From Branchiostoma floridae (taxonomy: Eukaryota; Chordata; Leptocardii; Amphioxiformes; Branchiostomatidae), in contig NC_049989.1 of the NCBI RefSeq assembly GCF_000003815.2, positions 19,539,165-19,603,164 of the forward strand: DNA of 64,000 bases. The letters are read 5' to 3'. Below, piece by piece: positions 58,401-64,000 of the stretch. The notes under the pieces were generated by a model, which saw nothing but the letters and a program-made list of their open reading frames with translations, ran no database searches and was not told where the DNA came from. The position numbers were made by a program, and so were the translations under genes. How positions within the stretch are numbered: the stretch's first letter is position 1; each line of letters begins with the position of its first letter.

Positions 58401-61400
58401 ATACCGCCTTTACATCACCTTCTGCAGAGCTGCTTACTAGGCCCAACCTGTACAAACGTACAGACCTACGACAAGCCAAAATCGCTGCCCGGCAGCAAGT
58501 TGTGATGGCCAAGGAAAGGTTAGATAGAAGCAAAAGATGAAGAAAAAGGAAACATTGCACCTTCCCCGACACTAAGTAGCCATGCAAGAAATCAGTCGTT
58601 ACGGAATGGCCCACTTTCACTGGGAAATGATGTATAATAGTTCATGCCCCGTATGTGGGTTCTTGCTCACCTACGGTCTCTGATTCAACGTTGGCTTCTT
58701 CGATGTCTTCAATCAGTGTCTCTACATTGGATTCCAGTTCATCGACTACTTCCTGCTTTTCCTCTTGGGTACCCTCTTGGAGGACTTCCTCAACTTCGTC
58801 CAGGGTTTCGGTTATCTCTTCCTCGGTTCGCACTGTATGGGGTAAGGAACATAAGGTTAGAACACCAAGGATGGTGGTTCGGTATGATTTTGTGTTTATT
58901 AGCTTACCGTTTACCGGTCTCTTCACATGGAGTTCTCATGGGGGGTGTCTGAGCTGAGCATACCGCCTGTCTCAGTTTCCCCCTATCATGTGCCAGCGCT
59001 CGGGTGCTGGTGAGGGGCATTCCGTCCCTTCCCTAAGGCCATGTTGATTTGATTATATGAATGTCATCCACGCGCGATCAATGTTTATGTGTTTCCAAAA
59101 AAAATTGTGAACCGTGTTTTGAATCGTAGAAAGCAGCTGCAGTAATAACATACCGCTGTCTATATTCGTTGATGTCACTACTACTATTTAGCGAAGCCGT
59201 ATTCTCCACTCACCAACGGTCTCAACTGCCTCCTGTGTTTCCTGTACCTCTTCGATGGCTTGTTCCACCTCTTGAACCGTCTCCGATATCGTCTCTTGTA
59301 TCTCCACTTGTGCCGCAGTGTCTCCAGACTCAACGGCTTCTTCCAAAGCTGCTACCTGCTCCTGCAGTTCCTCCTGTGCTTCCACTTTACGATGAAATAT
59401 CAAATACGTAATTGGTTAACCACGAGAGATTAAGTTCATCATGTTCAGTCATTTGTCAAACTGAGTTCAGGTTCCGAAAATACTTTCATCAGGTTGGAAG
59501 AGTTTTCTTTTACACAACCAGTTAATCTCACCTTAGCGATTGTTTTCTCAATCAAGCAAAACTCCAGTTAGAAGCCCTGAGAAAGATGTCTGGCAGGCAT
59601 TGACACGTCAGCTAACATAGGATTAACTGATTGTGTACGCTCGTAAAAGAGAACTCCTATATCCTAAGTTCAAGGTTGATTTTAAAGAATACATTGAAAC
59701 AACGTATGACTACCAAGAAGGGATGAGAAGCGCTGAAGATGACGAAAGAAACTCCACACCTTCTTCAAACATTGTCAGACAGAAGAGACCATTTTTGTTG
59801 ATAAATATGAATAGTCTCCGATTCATGCTCACCAACAGTCTCTGATTGAACTTCGGCTTCAGCGATGTCTTCAATCAACGTATCCACAGTCTCTTCTAGT
59901 TCTTCGACTACTTCCTCCTTTTCCTCTTGAGTACCGTCTTCAAGAACGTCTTCGACTTCGCTAAGGGTTTCAGTCATCTCCTGCTGGGTCTCCTCTGTAT
60001 AAGGTATAGATTGAAGTTGGGACACATAAGAATGCGGTTCGTTAAGCCAAACTCTACCACTTACGCCACACACGACGACATTTACTTTTTAAGAGCTCCG
60101 AGTGTATTAAAAAAACTCTACATTCAGATATTAAATACACATATTCTTTAAGTGTGGCTTATTATGGACCCACGTATTTGAGTAACAACTATATGAAAAA
60201 GTAACTTTCCCACAATAAAACGTTAGAACATTGTATCAATGATTAATGGTGTTCCTCGGGACAATGAGGTTTATGTAACAGACTTCTCACCGACAACTGC
60301 TGCTGCTTCCTCTCCTTCTTGTGTTTCCTGTACCTCTTCGACGACTTCTGCAACCTCCTGTATAGTTTCCTCTATCTCCTCTTGAATCGTCTCTTGCGCC
60401 GCAGTGTCTCCAGACTCCACGGCTTCTTCCAAAGCTGCTACCTGCTCCTCCAGCTCATCCTTTACTTCGTCTTTACGATGAAATATCAATACGTAATTTG
60501 TTAACACGAGAGGTTAAGGTGATCATGTTCAGTCATTGGTCAATCTGAGTTCAGGGTTGATTTTAACAGATACATTTAAACAACGTAGGACTAAAATGGT
60601 GGGATAAGAAAGAAGCACTGTACTGAAGATGACAAAAGAACACCACCCCTTCTGCAAACATTGTGAGACAAAATAGATCAATTTTGCTTGTTGAAAAATG
60701 AAATGGTGTCCGTATGTGGATTCATGCTCACCTATAGTTTCTGATTCAACACTGGCTTCAGCGATGTCTTCAAACAACGTATCAACAGTCTCCTCCAGTT
60801 CTTCGACTACTTCCACCTTTTCCTCTTGAGTGCCTTCTTGAAGAATGTCTCCGACTTCACTAAGGGTTTCAGTCATCTCCTGCTGGGTCTCCTCTGTGTA
60901 GGGTATAGATTGAAGTTCGGACACATTAGATTGCGGTTCGTTAGGCCAAACTCTACCACTTACGCCACACACAACGACACATTCAGAGTATATTTAATAA
61001 CTACATATTCTTTAAGTGTGGCTAATTGTGGATCCATGTATGTAGGTTACAAATATAAGAAAACCTTCTCACATCAATCAAATGTGTTAAAAGTGTATTT
61101 AATCATATTCTTCGGGACAATGATATTAATATAACGGACTTCTCACCAACATCTTCTGCTGCTTCCTCCCCTTCTTGCTCCTCTTGAGCCTCCTCCGCAG
61201 TATCCTTCAGTTCGTCTACAACCTCTATCAGTTCTGCTGCGGCTTGCTCCTGTTCTTCTTGGGTTCCAGACTCTATGACAGACTGCATCTCCTCTACTTG
61301 CTCCATAACCTCTTCCAGTTCACCTACGAAGATCGAAGTGCGATACCATACGTTAGGAACACTTTATGTAGAATTGACAAAATGTATTCAGTGTATCCAA

Positions 61401-64000
61401 ATCAATTACAGTAAACTTTGTACTACGGTGGACATGGATATCAGTATTGGTAGTCTACGTATGATCGACAAGGAATTTTGATCATCCTCGTTCATTTTTG
61501 CTGTTTACTGCATGTATTTTGTTTTGTTTCTTTAATGGTCAAAATTGGTGGAAAACTGGAATTCCAGAGCCCACTCTATTCCCACTCTATTCTTGTGATA
61601 CTTCCAACCTATAGAAGCTTGATCCATATAACAAGCTTAAGAAAAATTGATAAATGATCCACCTTCATTATAATTGTAATCACCATGATATCAGTGTAGG
61701 TACTAACCGACGTCTTCAGTGTCGACCCCGGCGCCCTCCAAGGCCGTTTCCAATTCCTGCACCTCTTCCGCAATGCTTTCCGTCAGCTCCTCTAATTCTT
61801 CGGTGTCGCCGGTTTGTGCAGCTTGCATTATATCATCAGCAGTCTCTACAACATCATCCTGAGTTTCATCTGTGACAAGAGGAACAGAACATTCCAAATT
61901 TATCCGTGAGTAAAATGATGTACTATGTCGTTATATGATGGAATAGGAAGTCATGCTCTGTACACCTGAAGTACGAAACAAAATTACGACTGTGTTTGCT
62001 GGTATTCCTCATACCCCTGTCACATTTGGCGAAAATCGATCGGACGACGATTCTGCGGCAATTGCCCGAGCCTCGCTTATAGTAATAACTTTATTGCACA
62101 ACAATTGTGCAAGGTACAAAGTATGGCTTATATATGACAGTGACAGTTTTCAGGTGAAAATACGTGCAACCCTCTGTCGATCTTAAATATGGCCGATCGT
62201 GGATAATGTGACAGGGGTATTAGGACAATAGAAGACATTAAAAAAATACTTACCAACTTCTTCTGCTGCTTCCTCCCCCTCTTGCTCCTCTTGAGCCTCC
62301 TCCGCAGTCTCCTTCAGTTCGTCTACAGCCTCTATCAGTTCTGCTGCGGCTTGCTCCTGTTCTTCTTGGGTTCCAGACTGCATAACGGATTCCACCTCTT
62401 CTGCTTTCTCTATAATCTCTTCCTTCAGTTCAACTACAAACGTGAAGTACGTTATTGTTGCGTTAGGAATTCATGATAAAGGATTGAAAAAAAATTATTC
62501 CTTGCTTGATATATGTATTGTGACTTTACATTACGCATTTGAAAAAAAAATAGGTATGAGAACTACTAACAACAAAAAATCAGTACATCACGGCATAGAT
62601 CGTGAAATTTGTAGCGAATTATACATTTCATGACCAATGGTGTTGTGTTGCATATAAAACTTGTGTTTATCCGTATCTAATGTTTAAAGTTAGCTTTGCA
62701 TTACACTACACATCGATATCAAGATTCATGAATTATTTGATATTGAAATTAAGTTCTTACGCTTCATGATCATTAGCCATCATTTTATATAGTTTTCATG
62801 TATCATAAATTTCTTGCATAACGATTCAGAGCTCATTTTTCATGTGAGGCCTCTATACGTTGTACATATAGAATTCCGAAAAGTCAAAACATATGCATTA
62901 TTTTTTTTCATTATGAACCTCGTGGAATCGGTTTTTATGGCGTGTACTGTCATGATTTTTTGCTTTAAAGTCCTTGCTGGTAGAGCTATTCAGTACCAAC
63001 TATACGTGTGAGGGTTTGATAAATGCCTGAACCTTAATGATACGTCTATCGATGAATACTGATTTCCATGTTGCCGTAACAGTACTGAAGGTACTAACCG
63101 ACTTCTTGAGTGTCGACCCCGGCCTCCTCCAAGACCGTGTCCAATTCCTCCACCTGCTCCTCAATGTTTTCCGTCAGTTCCTCCACTTCATCAGTATCGC
63201 CGGTTTGGACAGCTTCCAATATATCATCAGCAGTCTCTTTGACTTCTCCCTGGGTTTCCTCTGTGAAAAGCGGACAATTTCGTTTGAAACTTCATCTTAG
63301 AGTAAAAAGACATTTGCTGACGAGAAGGACATGGTGTGTCCACCGTTCTGGAATACACAAAGAAGCCGTCTTAAAAACTGGAGTCATCTGAAAAAAGGTA
63401 ACAAAAATTTCCGACCGGGTTATTTCCTTGAGGACTAAGTTGCTCAGACAGCCCAGGACCTGATATAACTGTTTCCTTTTTTTGTCTCGGTGTTCTATGG
63501 CTTTAGGTAAAATGCTGAATGGTAATGCTACAAGGAGGTAACATATATTTCTAACGGCATTCCTTAAACCTAATCTATCATGACAAAGCTGTGTGTCTAA
63601 TTGAGATAAGGACAGCTAATGTAAGTGTCATCTAGCCCTTTGTAATAGCCACAGATTGCGTGCTCAACAGCCAAACCAATGAATGAATAACAGTGAATCA
63701 TGTGATAAACTAAAAGTTACAACATATTTCCAAAAAGAACAATCATCAGCTATTAGTCAAGCCTTTATTTTGGGACTGTGAACTGCGGATGTAGGCTAGT
63801 AATATACATCAAACAAACAACTCACCAACATCTTCAGCAGCTGCCTCCACTTCTTGCTCCTCTTGAGCCTCCTCCGCAGTCTCCTTCAGTTCGTCTACAG
63901 CCTCTATCAGTTCTGCTGCGGCTTGCTCTTGCTCTTCTGAGGTTCCAGACTGCATAACGGATTCCACCTCTTCTGCTTTCTCTATAATCTCTTCCTTCAG
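40385..64000 (-). CDS. giant modular gene: acidic helical repeats, six discoidin domains, four-Cys domains (partial, 37 exons)
   Basis: I do not recognise this as a named gene. Reading leftward from the right edge: 11 acidic helical-repeat exons (63826 to 57785), a Glu/Pro exon (57033-56953), six F5/8-type-C (discoidin) domains each on two exons (phase 1-0 and 0-1) and each followed by a short linker exon (one Glu/Pro exon also precedes domain 3), then two four-cysteine domains on two exons each with a Gly/Ser/Met linker between, and a last linker cut by the gap. All 36 internal junctions keep frame with GT-AG introns. Discoidin domains are beta-barrels that usually bind lipid, collagen or sugars on secreted or cell-surface proteins, so an extracellular scaffold or adhesion role is plausible but inferred. 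No membrane segment is visible. The N-terminus (signal peptide) is outside the window and the C-terminus beyond the gap. Confidence 0.85.
40467..40835. repeat. tandem copies of an exon 5' boundary, ~107-bp period
   Basis: The block TTTCTTGGCGGCTGCAGTGA plus TTGGAGAGA, then a TTTAGAGTTG-like stretch and GAAATAGTGCAAACATGAAG, occurs at about 40467, 40570 and 40680, with a weaker copy at 40817. Each retains the CTGCAG acceptor in minus-strand sense. Confidence 0.7.
41128..41480. mobile_element. hAT-type MITE, copy 1
   Basis: The ends CAGGGCTTTAGCCAGC and GCTGGCTAGAGCCCTG are inverted. The flanks TAGTAAGC and TAATAAGC form a 7-of-8 target-site duplication. It is 353 bp and is inverted relative to 44715-45065. 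Confidence 0.85.
41539..41601 (-). CDS. modular gene: four-Cys domain 2, second half
   Basis: 63 bases, phase 1-1: PVWCTDAAFQEANAELAGTV then CG. Shares VWCTD and AEL with copy 1. Confidence 0.72.
41807..41906. other. assembly gap (N)
   Basis: A run of 100 undetermined bases, a conventional unknown-length gap size. It cuts the 3' part of the SINE copy. Confidence 0.99.
41907..42155 (-). mobile_element. tRNA-derived SINE copy (truncated by the gap)
   Basis: In minus-strand sense: GGTCTCGGGTTCGAATCCGG (tRNA B-box) near 42100, then CCCTTGGGAAAGGCACTT, ACTCAGGTGAAAATGAGTAC and a GGCATGTTAAAGAACC tail. Same family as 17395-17555. Confidence 0.78.
42350..42439 (-). CDS. modular gene: four-Cys domain 2, first half
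   Basis: 90 bases, phase 1-1: LDCAKWSEWLPAIQASNPGQ then VDTVAQACK. Shares DCAKWSEWL with copy 1. Confidence 0.72.
42510..42721. mobile_element. MITE with ~67-bp terminal inverted repeats
   Basis: TTATAGAGAATTGCTAAACT at the left is inverted at the right, and the inversion continues to TAGGGACTTACCCCTAAATT. The loop has a second small palindrome, GGTCGA with TCGACC. It is 212 bp. Confidence 0.85.
43395..43457 (-). CDS. modular gene: Gly/Ser/Met linker exon
   Basis: 63 bases, phase 1-1, FDAGAAGGSMTMSHTASASQ, between the two four-Cys domains. Supported by phase and splice sites only. Confidence 0.6.
43996..44061 (-). CDS. modular gene: four-Cys domain 1, second half
   Basis: 66 bases, phase 1-1: PVWCTDPAFAEAQAELHGQA then CAG. 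Two cysteines. Confidence 0.72.
44325..44695. repeat. element with repeated CCTCCTA..CCCCAAC blocks
   Basis: CATCCTCCTATGTCCGGTCC at 44326 and CATCCTCCTACGCCCGATCC at 44522 are direct copies, both followed by CCAACG. GCGTAGGAGAATGG at 44681 is the inverted end. Two CCAAT motifs and CATATAAGG lie between. Probably a compound MITE. Confidence 0.5.
44715..45065. mobile_element. hAT-type MITE, copy 2, beside a splice donor
   Basis: The ends CAGGGCTCTAGCCAGC and GCTGGCTAGAGCCCTG are inverted. A perfect 8-bp duplication GTTCTGGT lies at 44707-44714 and 45066-45073. The next six bases (45074-45079) are the donor of the exon at 45080-45172. Confidence 0.92.
45080..45172 (-). CDS. modular gene: four-Cys domain 1, first half
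   Basis: 93 bases, phase 1-1: LDCAKWSEWLGGLMAGPQAS then VPKLAKACR. Unknown domain. Its donor lies immediately beside the MITE at 44715-45065. Confidence 0.72.
45550..45618 (-). CDS. modular gene: linker exon with Ser run
   Basis: 69 bases, phase 1-1, AKAAAYMAKMQAHMQ followed by seven Ser and Gln. The TCA/TCC run is a coding microsatellite. Confidence 0.7.
45926..46291. mobile_element. long foldback element (~104-bp arms) with a MITE at its centre
   Basis: The arms start GCAGCACCGTCATATATCCT and run through CTATAGAACTGTGG and GATGCCATACTTT to AATAAAGTTATATA. The right arm is the inverse. The centre is the element at 46029-46188. Confidence 0.82.
46029..46188. mobile_element. MITE (TAACGCTAGTTCACC family), copy 3, nested
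   Basis: TAACGCTAGTTCACCTTTAT at the left and ATAAAGGTGAACTAGGGTTA at the right are inverted. It sits at the exact centre of the larger foldback. Confidence 0.78.
46335..46482 (-). CDS. modular gene: discoidin domain 6, second half
   Basis: 148 bases, phase 0-1: EIQGNTDGENQNFQALGEGF then ARYLRIVTIAGGWSAGGIGL. Confidence 0.88.
46722..47005 (-). CDS. modular gene: discoidin domain 6, first half
   Basis: 284 bases, phase 1-0, almost identical to domain 5: LPDSSWTASSTLDADHGAAH, YLQIDMTHAITVKGIATMGG. Confidence 0.88.
47367..47426 (-). CDS. modular gene: linker exon
   Basis: 60 bases, phase 1-1, AKAAQYMAQMQAHMSSTITR. Probably an amphipathic helix. Confidence 0.7.
47588..47660. repeat. short strong hairpin element
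   Basis: CCTTCGGCGTAA pairs with TTACACCGAAGG, and ACCAGCT with AGCTGGT, around a GC-rich loop. This looks like a small foldback transposon remnant. Confidence 0.5.
47836..48052. mobile_element. MITE (TACTGTAAATGCAGAAACTT family), second copy
   Basis: ATACTGTAAATGCAGAAACT at the left and AAATGCATGTACAGTAT at the right are inverted. The interior matches 28308-28521 in reverse orientation, for example ACCACCACGAAAA. Confidence 0.78.
48091..48387. mobile_element. MITE with ACACAACCCGCCGTACGTGC ends
   Basis: TAAGGACACAACCCGCCGTA at the left and TACGGCGGGTTGTGCCCTTA at the right are inverted for about 30 bp. It is about 297 bp and GC-rich against its intron. Confidence 0.85.
48479..48626 (-). 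CDS. modular gene: discoidin domain 5, second half
   Basis: 148 bases, phase 0-1: EIQGNTDGENQNFQALGEGF then ARYLRIVTVAGGWSAGGAGL and ending SPLISNG. Confidence 0.86.
48689..48780. mobile_element. half of a GCAGAGGTTAGGC-family MITE
   Basis: GGAAGCAGAGGCTAGGCTCC followed by TTGGGCTCTCTATTTTGT matches the left arm of 2891-3085. No right arm was found. Confidence 0.5.
49178..49461 (-). CDS. modular gene: discoidin domain 5, first half
   Basis: 284 bases, phase 1-0: IPDSSWTASSTLDADHGAAH, FWAPSTDQAGEYLQIDMTHP, WLTKFTVKYSEDGETWTDLP. A different subtype from domains 1-4, shared with domain 6. Confidence 0.88.
49789..49839 (-). CDS. modular gene: linker exon
   Basis: 51 bases, phase 1-1, AARAFTLLHRTKVTKL. 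Confidence 0.68.
49940..50234 (+). mobile_element. degraded LINE reverse-transcriptase C-terminal fragment
   Basis: The open frame ends with HCEDETQFMSFHSTVTRKEL then HPNFFAFNNNKKAILLLTSQ and NPHIIENTRSFV. This resembles the region after the RT domain of CR1/Jockey-like LINEs (usually ...H.CP.Y...R...F). It lies in an intron on the opposite strand to the gene. Assignment is by resemblance. Confidence 0.5.
50444..50585 (-). CDS. modular gene: discoidin domain 4, second half
   Basis: 142 bases, phase 0-1: VFTGNTDGNAPSIQPAPAEF then CRYLRFFPAEWSAGGIAFRI. Confidence 0.88.
51076..51380 (-). CDS. modular gene: discoidin domain 4, first half
   Basis: 305 bases, phase 1-0: LPDSSYTASSNLDDTHTPQY, YWAPATDGTDQYLQVDMTEP, then the same end as domain 2. 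Confidence 0.88.
51835..51894 (-). CDS. modular gene: linker exon
   Basis: 60 bases, phase 1-1, SSKTFTYYMLYKIRKTQNR. Close copy of the linker at 55731-55790. Confidence 0.7.
52051..52192 (-). CDS. modular gene: discoidin domain 3, second half
   Basis: 142 bases, phase 0-1: VFTGNSDDSGTQTIRLSRTI then CRYLRFAPLSWPAGGIGLRV. Confidence 0.88.
52390..52694 (-). CDS. modular gene: discoidin domain 3, first half
   Basis: 305 bases, phase 1-0, almost identical to domain 1: IPQESFTASSTLDEQHSSYY, FWAPASDDTDQYLQIDMGQP. Confidence 0.88.
52955..52987 (-). CDS. modular gene: short Glu/Pro exon
   Basis: 33 bases, phase 1-1, SSEEEPEEEG. A short relative of the exon at 56953-57033, with matching flanking intron sequence. 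Support is phase and homology. Confidence 0.55.
53051..53082. repeat. AAAC microsatellite
   Basis: About eight AAAC units in an intron. A shorter relative lies at 52907-52925. Confidence 0.85.
53263..53322 (-). CDS. modular gene: linker exon
   Basis: 60 bases, phase 1-1, AARSFTLLTQAGGATMEQP. Related to the linker at 49789-49839 (AARAFTLLHR). Confidence 0.7.
53750..54343. repeat. intronic tandem repeat of ~190 bp carrying copies of the adjacent exon boundary
   Basis: The block GAGAATTTTGGCTTACTCTG recurs at about 53752 (diverged), 53949, 54138 and at the true exon end (54330). Each is followed by CTCTGACAGAGAATAACGTT and GTTGCCTTGATGA. Units near 53950 and 54140 are closest. One minus-strand frame stays open across about three units. 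Confidence 0.8.
54344..54485 (-). CDS. modular gene: discoidin domain 2, second half
   Basis: 142 bases, phase 0-1: VFTGNTDGNAPSIQPAPAEF then CRYLRFFPAEWSPGGIAFRI. The donor side is followed by tandem copies of its own boundary. Confidence 0.88.
54864..55168 (-). CDS. modular gene: discoidin domain 2, first half
   Basis: 305 bases, phase 1-0: LPDSSFTASSNLDDTHTPQY, YWAPATDGTDQYLQVDMTEP, YVTKFTLQYSMDGTEFQPVT. Nearly identical to domain 4 at 51076-51380. Confidence 0.88.
55731..55790 (-). CDS. modular gene: linker exon
   Basis: 60 bases, phase 1-1, SSKFFTYYILNKYKTTQHR. A short, probably helical, basic linker between discoidin domains 1 and 2. Confidence 0.7.
56100..56241 (-). CDS. modular gene: discoidin domain 1, second half
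   Basis: A 142-base exon, phase 0-1: VFTGNSDDSGTQTINLSRTI then CRYLRFAPQSWPAGGIGLRV. This is the typical C-terminal half (RYLRF...W.GGI.LR) of the fold. Confidence 0.88.
56411..56715 (-). CDS. modular gene: discoidin domain 1, first half
   Basis: A 305-base exon, phase 1-0. Contains IPREAFTASSTLDEQHSSYY, FWAPGTDDTDQYLQIDMGQP and FVTTFLLRYSVDGVTWITYK, the F5/8-type-C signature. A TGA-free shadow frame exists but is not conserved. Confidence 0.88.
56953..57033 (-). CDS. modular gene: Glu/Pro-rich exon
   Basis: An 81-base exon, phase 1-1. In the only phase that joins both neighbours it encodes repeats of EEEP and EEEEEP ending EEEG. Other frames read as Lys/Asn/Pro or Arg/Thr and do not splice in frame. 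Repeat-length polymorphism is likely. Confidence 0.68.
57785..57934 (-). CDS. modular gene: helical repeat exon B2
   Basis: A 150-base exon, phase 1-1, encoding DEARDQLEEQVEALQEAVES then GDTAAQVAIQGTIEETVQEV and ending AAGVG. This is the last helical repeat before the Glu/Pro exon. Confidence 0.82.
58179..58410. mobile_element. MITE with AAGGTGGTATCTCA ends
   Basis: AAGGTGGTATCTCATGTACT then GGGGCATCGGTGCGG at the left is inverted at the right as CCGCACCGGTGCCCC then TGAGATACCGCCTT. It is 232 bp in an intron. Confidence 0.8.
58671..58832 (-). CDS. modular gene: helical repeat exon A
   Basis: A 162-base exon, phase 1-1, encoding RTEEEITETLDEVEEVLQEG then EEKQEVVDELESNVETLIED and ending VESETVG. 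Confidence 0.82.
59214..59384 (-). CDS. modular gene: helical repeat exon B2
   Basis: A 171-base exon, phase 1-1, encoding EAQEELQEQVAALEEAVESG then DTAAQVEIQETISETVQEVE and ending AVETVG. Confidence 0.82.
59833..59994 (-). CDS. modular gene: helical repeat exon A
   Basis: A 162-base exon, phase 1-1, encoding ETQQEMTETLSEVEDVLEDG then EEKEEVVEELEETVDTLIED and ending VQSETVG. Confidence 0.82.
60291..60470 (-). CDS. modular gene: helical repeat exon B2
   Basis: A 180-base exon, phase 1-1, encoding DEVKDELEEQVAALEEAVES then GDTAAQETIQEEIEETIQEV and ending AAAVVG. Confidence 0.82.
60732..60893 (-). CDS. modular gene: helical repeat exon A
   Basis: A 162-base exon, phase 1-1, encoding ETQQEMTETLSEVGDILQEG then EEKVEVVEELEETVDTLFED and ending VESETIG. 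Confidence 0.82.
61147..61323 (-). CDS. modular gene: helical repeat exon B1
   Basis: A 177-base exon, phase 1-1, encoding ELEEVMEQVEEMQSVIESG then EEQEQAAAELIEVVDELKDT and ending EDVG. Confidence 0.82.
61708..61869 (-). CDS. modular gene: helical repeat exon A'
   Basis: A 162-base exon, phase 1-1, encoding ETQDDVVETADDIMQAAQTG then DTEELEELTESIAEEVQELE and ending VDTEDVG. Confidence 0.82.
62011..62220. mobile_element. MITE with ATACCCCTGTCACATT ends
   Basis: ATACCCCTGTCACATT at the left and AATGTGACAGGGGTAT at the right are inverted, with CGATCGG arms inside. The centre has AATAACTTTATTGCACAACA, also found in the foldback at 45926-46291. Confidence 0.8.
62254..62433 (-). CDS. modular gene: helical repeat exon B1
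   Basis: A 180-base exon, phase 1-1, with VESVMQSGTQEEQEQAAAEL then EAVDELKETAEEAQEEQEGE and ending EEVG. Nearly identical to the edge exon. Confidence 0.82.
62440..63098. other. intron of the modular gene
   Basis: AT-rich, with no repeat of clear structure and no exon recognised between 62434 and 63098. The intron 63261-63825 is likewise featureless. Confidence 0.45.
63099..63260 (-). CDS. modular gene: helical repeat exon A'
   Basis: A 162-base exon, phase 1-1, encoding ETQGEVKETADDILEAVQTG then DTDEVEELTENIEEQVEELD and ending VDTQEVG. Closest to the exon at 61708. Confidence 0.82.
63826..64000 (-). CDS. modular gene: helical repeat exon B1 (partial at edge)
   Basis: Encodes LKEEIIEKAEEVESVMQSG, then EEQEQAAAELIEAVDELKET and ends AAEDVG. 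Donor GTGAGT, phase 1. The 5' end lies beyond the window. Confidence 0.8.

Larger units (their letters stand above)
59440..60980. repeat. tandem duplication of exon-plus-intron units, ~900-bp period
   Basis: Intron sequence is duplicated with the helical exons. A TTGATTTTAAAGAATACATT block at about 59670 matches TTGATTTTAACAGATACATT at about 60551. CCAAACTCTACCACTTACGC is present at both about 60046 and 60948. This shows recent unequal exchange rather than convergent exon evolution. Confidence 0.75.

Noticed and set aside
57785-63391. Plus-strand ORFs rich in Leu/Phe/Ser (for example 61175-61414, 62282-62476, 58655-58957)
   Set aside because: Antisense of the Glu-rich helical exons; GAA/GAG codons read as TTC/CTC.

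Overview
The window looks like an invertebrate chordate genome, most likely an amphioxus (Branchiostoma). This is inference. The evidence is intron-rich animal genes with GT-AG introns, a T-box gene, an ERAL1 orthologue, large discoidin-mosaic exons, very dense foldback/MITE elements and LINE/SINE debris. No species-specific marker was available. Two assembly gaps (runs of N) lie at 40189-40384 and 41807-41906.

Layout. 1-11.3 kb has no convincing host gene. It holds MITEs (2.2, 2.9, 7.0, 9.7-10.1 kb), a five-copy tandem array with a ~715-bp unit (3.5-6.9 kb) and a 5'-truncated LINE on the minus strand (7.7-8.7 kb). 11.3-24.6 kb carries a divergent T-box transcription factor gene on the minus strand (five exons seen; at least one small exon is missing between 12.6 and 16.9 kb). 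One of its T-box exons is flanked on both sides by decayed partial copies of itself. 25.9-34.0 kb carries a complete 13-exon plus-strand gene for the mitochondrial Era GTPase (ERAL1), head-to-head with the T-box gene. It has an extra partial copy of one exon and several intronic MITEs. 34-40 kb is intergenic and holds diverged duplications and a ~0.95-kb G-rich minisatellite with about thirty CACGTG motifs, followed by a second array.

40.4-64 kb is occupied by one very large modular minus-strand gene that runs off the right edge and into a gap on the left. I reconstructed 37 consecutive exons whose splice phases all agree. Reading 5' to 3': eleven exons of strongly acidic helical repeats in two alternating sub-arrays, a Glu/Pro-rich exon, six F5/8-type-C (discoidin) domains each split over two exons and each followed by a short helical linker exon, then two copies of an unfamiliar four-cysteine domain, each split over two exons. 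Almost every exon or domain unit is phase 1-1, so modules can be duplicated or skipped in frame. I do not recognise this architecture as a named gene. It is the best candidate here for something undescribed.

A recurring theme is short local duplication of exon-intron boundaries: T-box exons at 17.8 and 24.6 kb, the ERAL1 exon at 31.5 kb, a discoidin donor at 54.3 kb and a linker acceptor at 40.5 kb. These leave decoy splice sites next to real ones.
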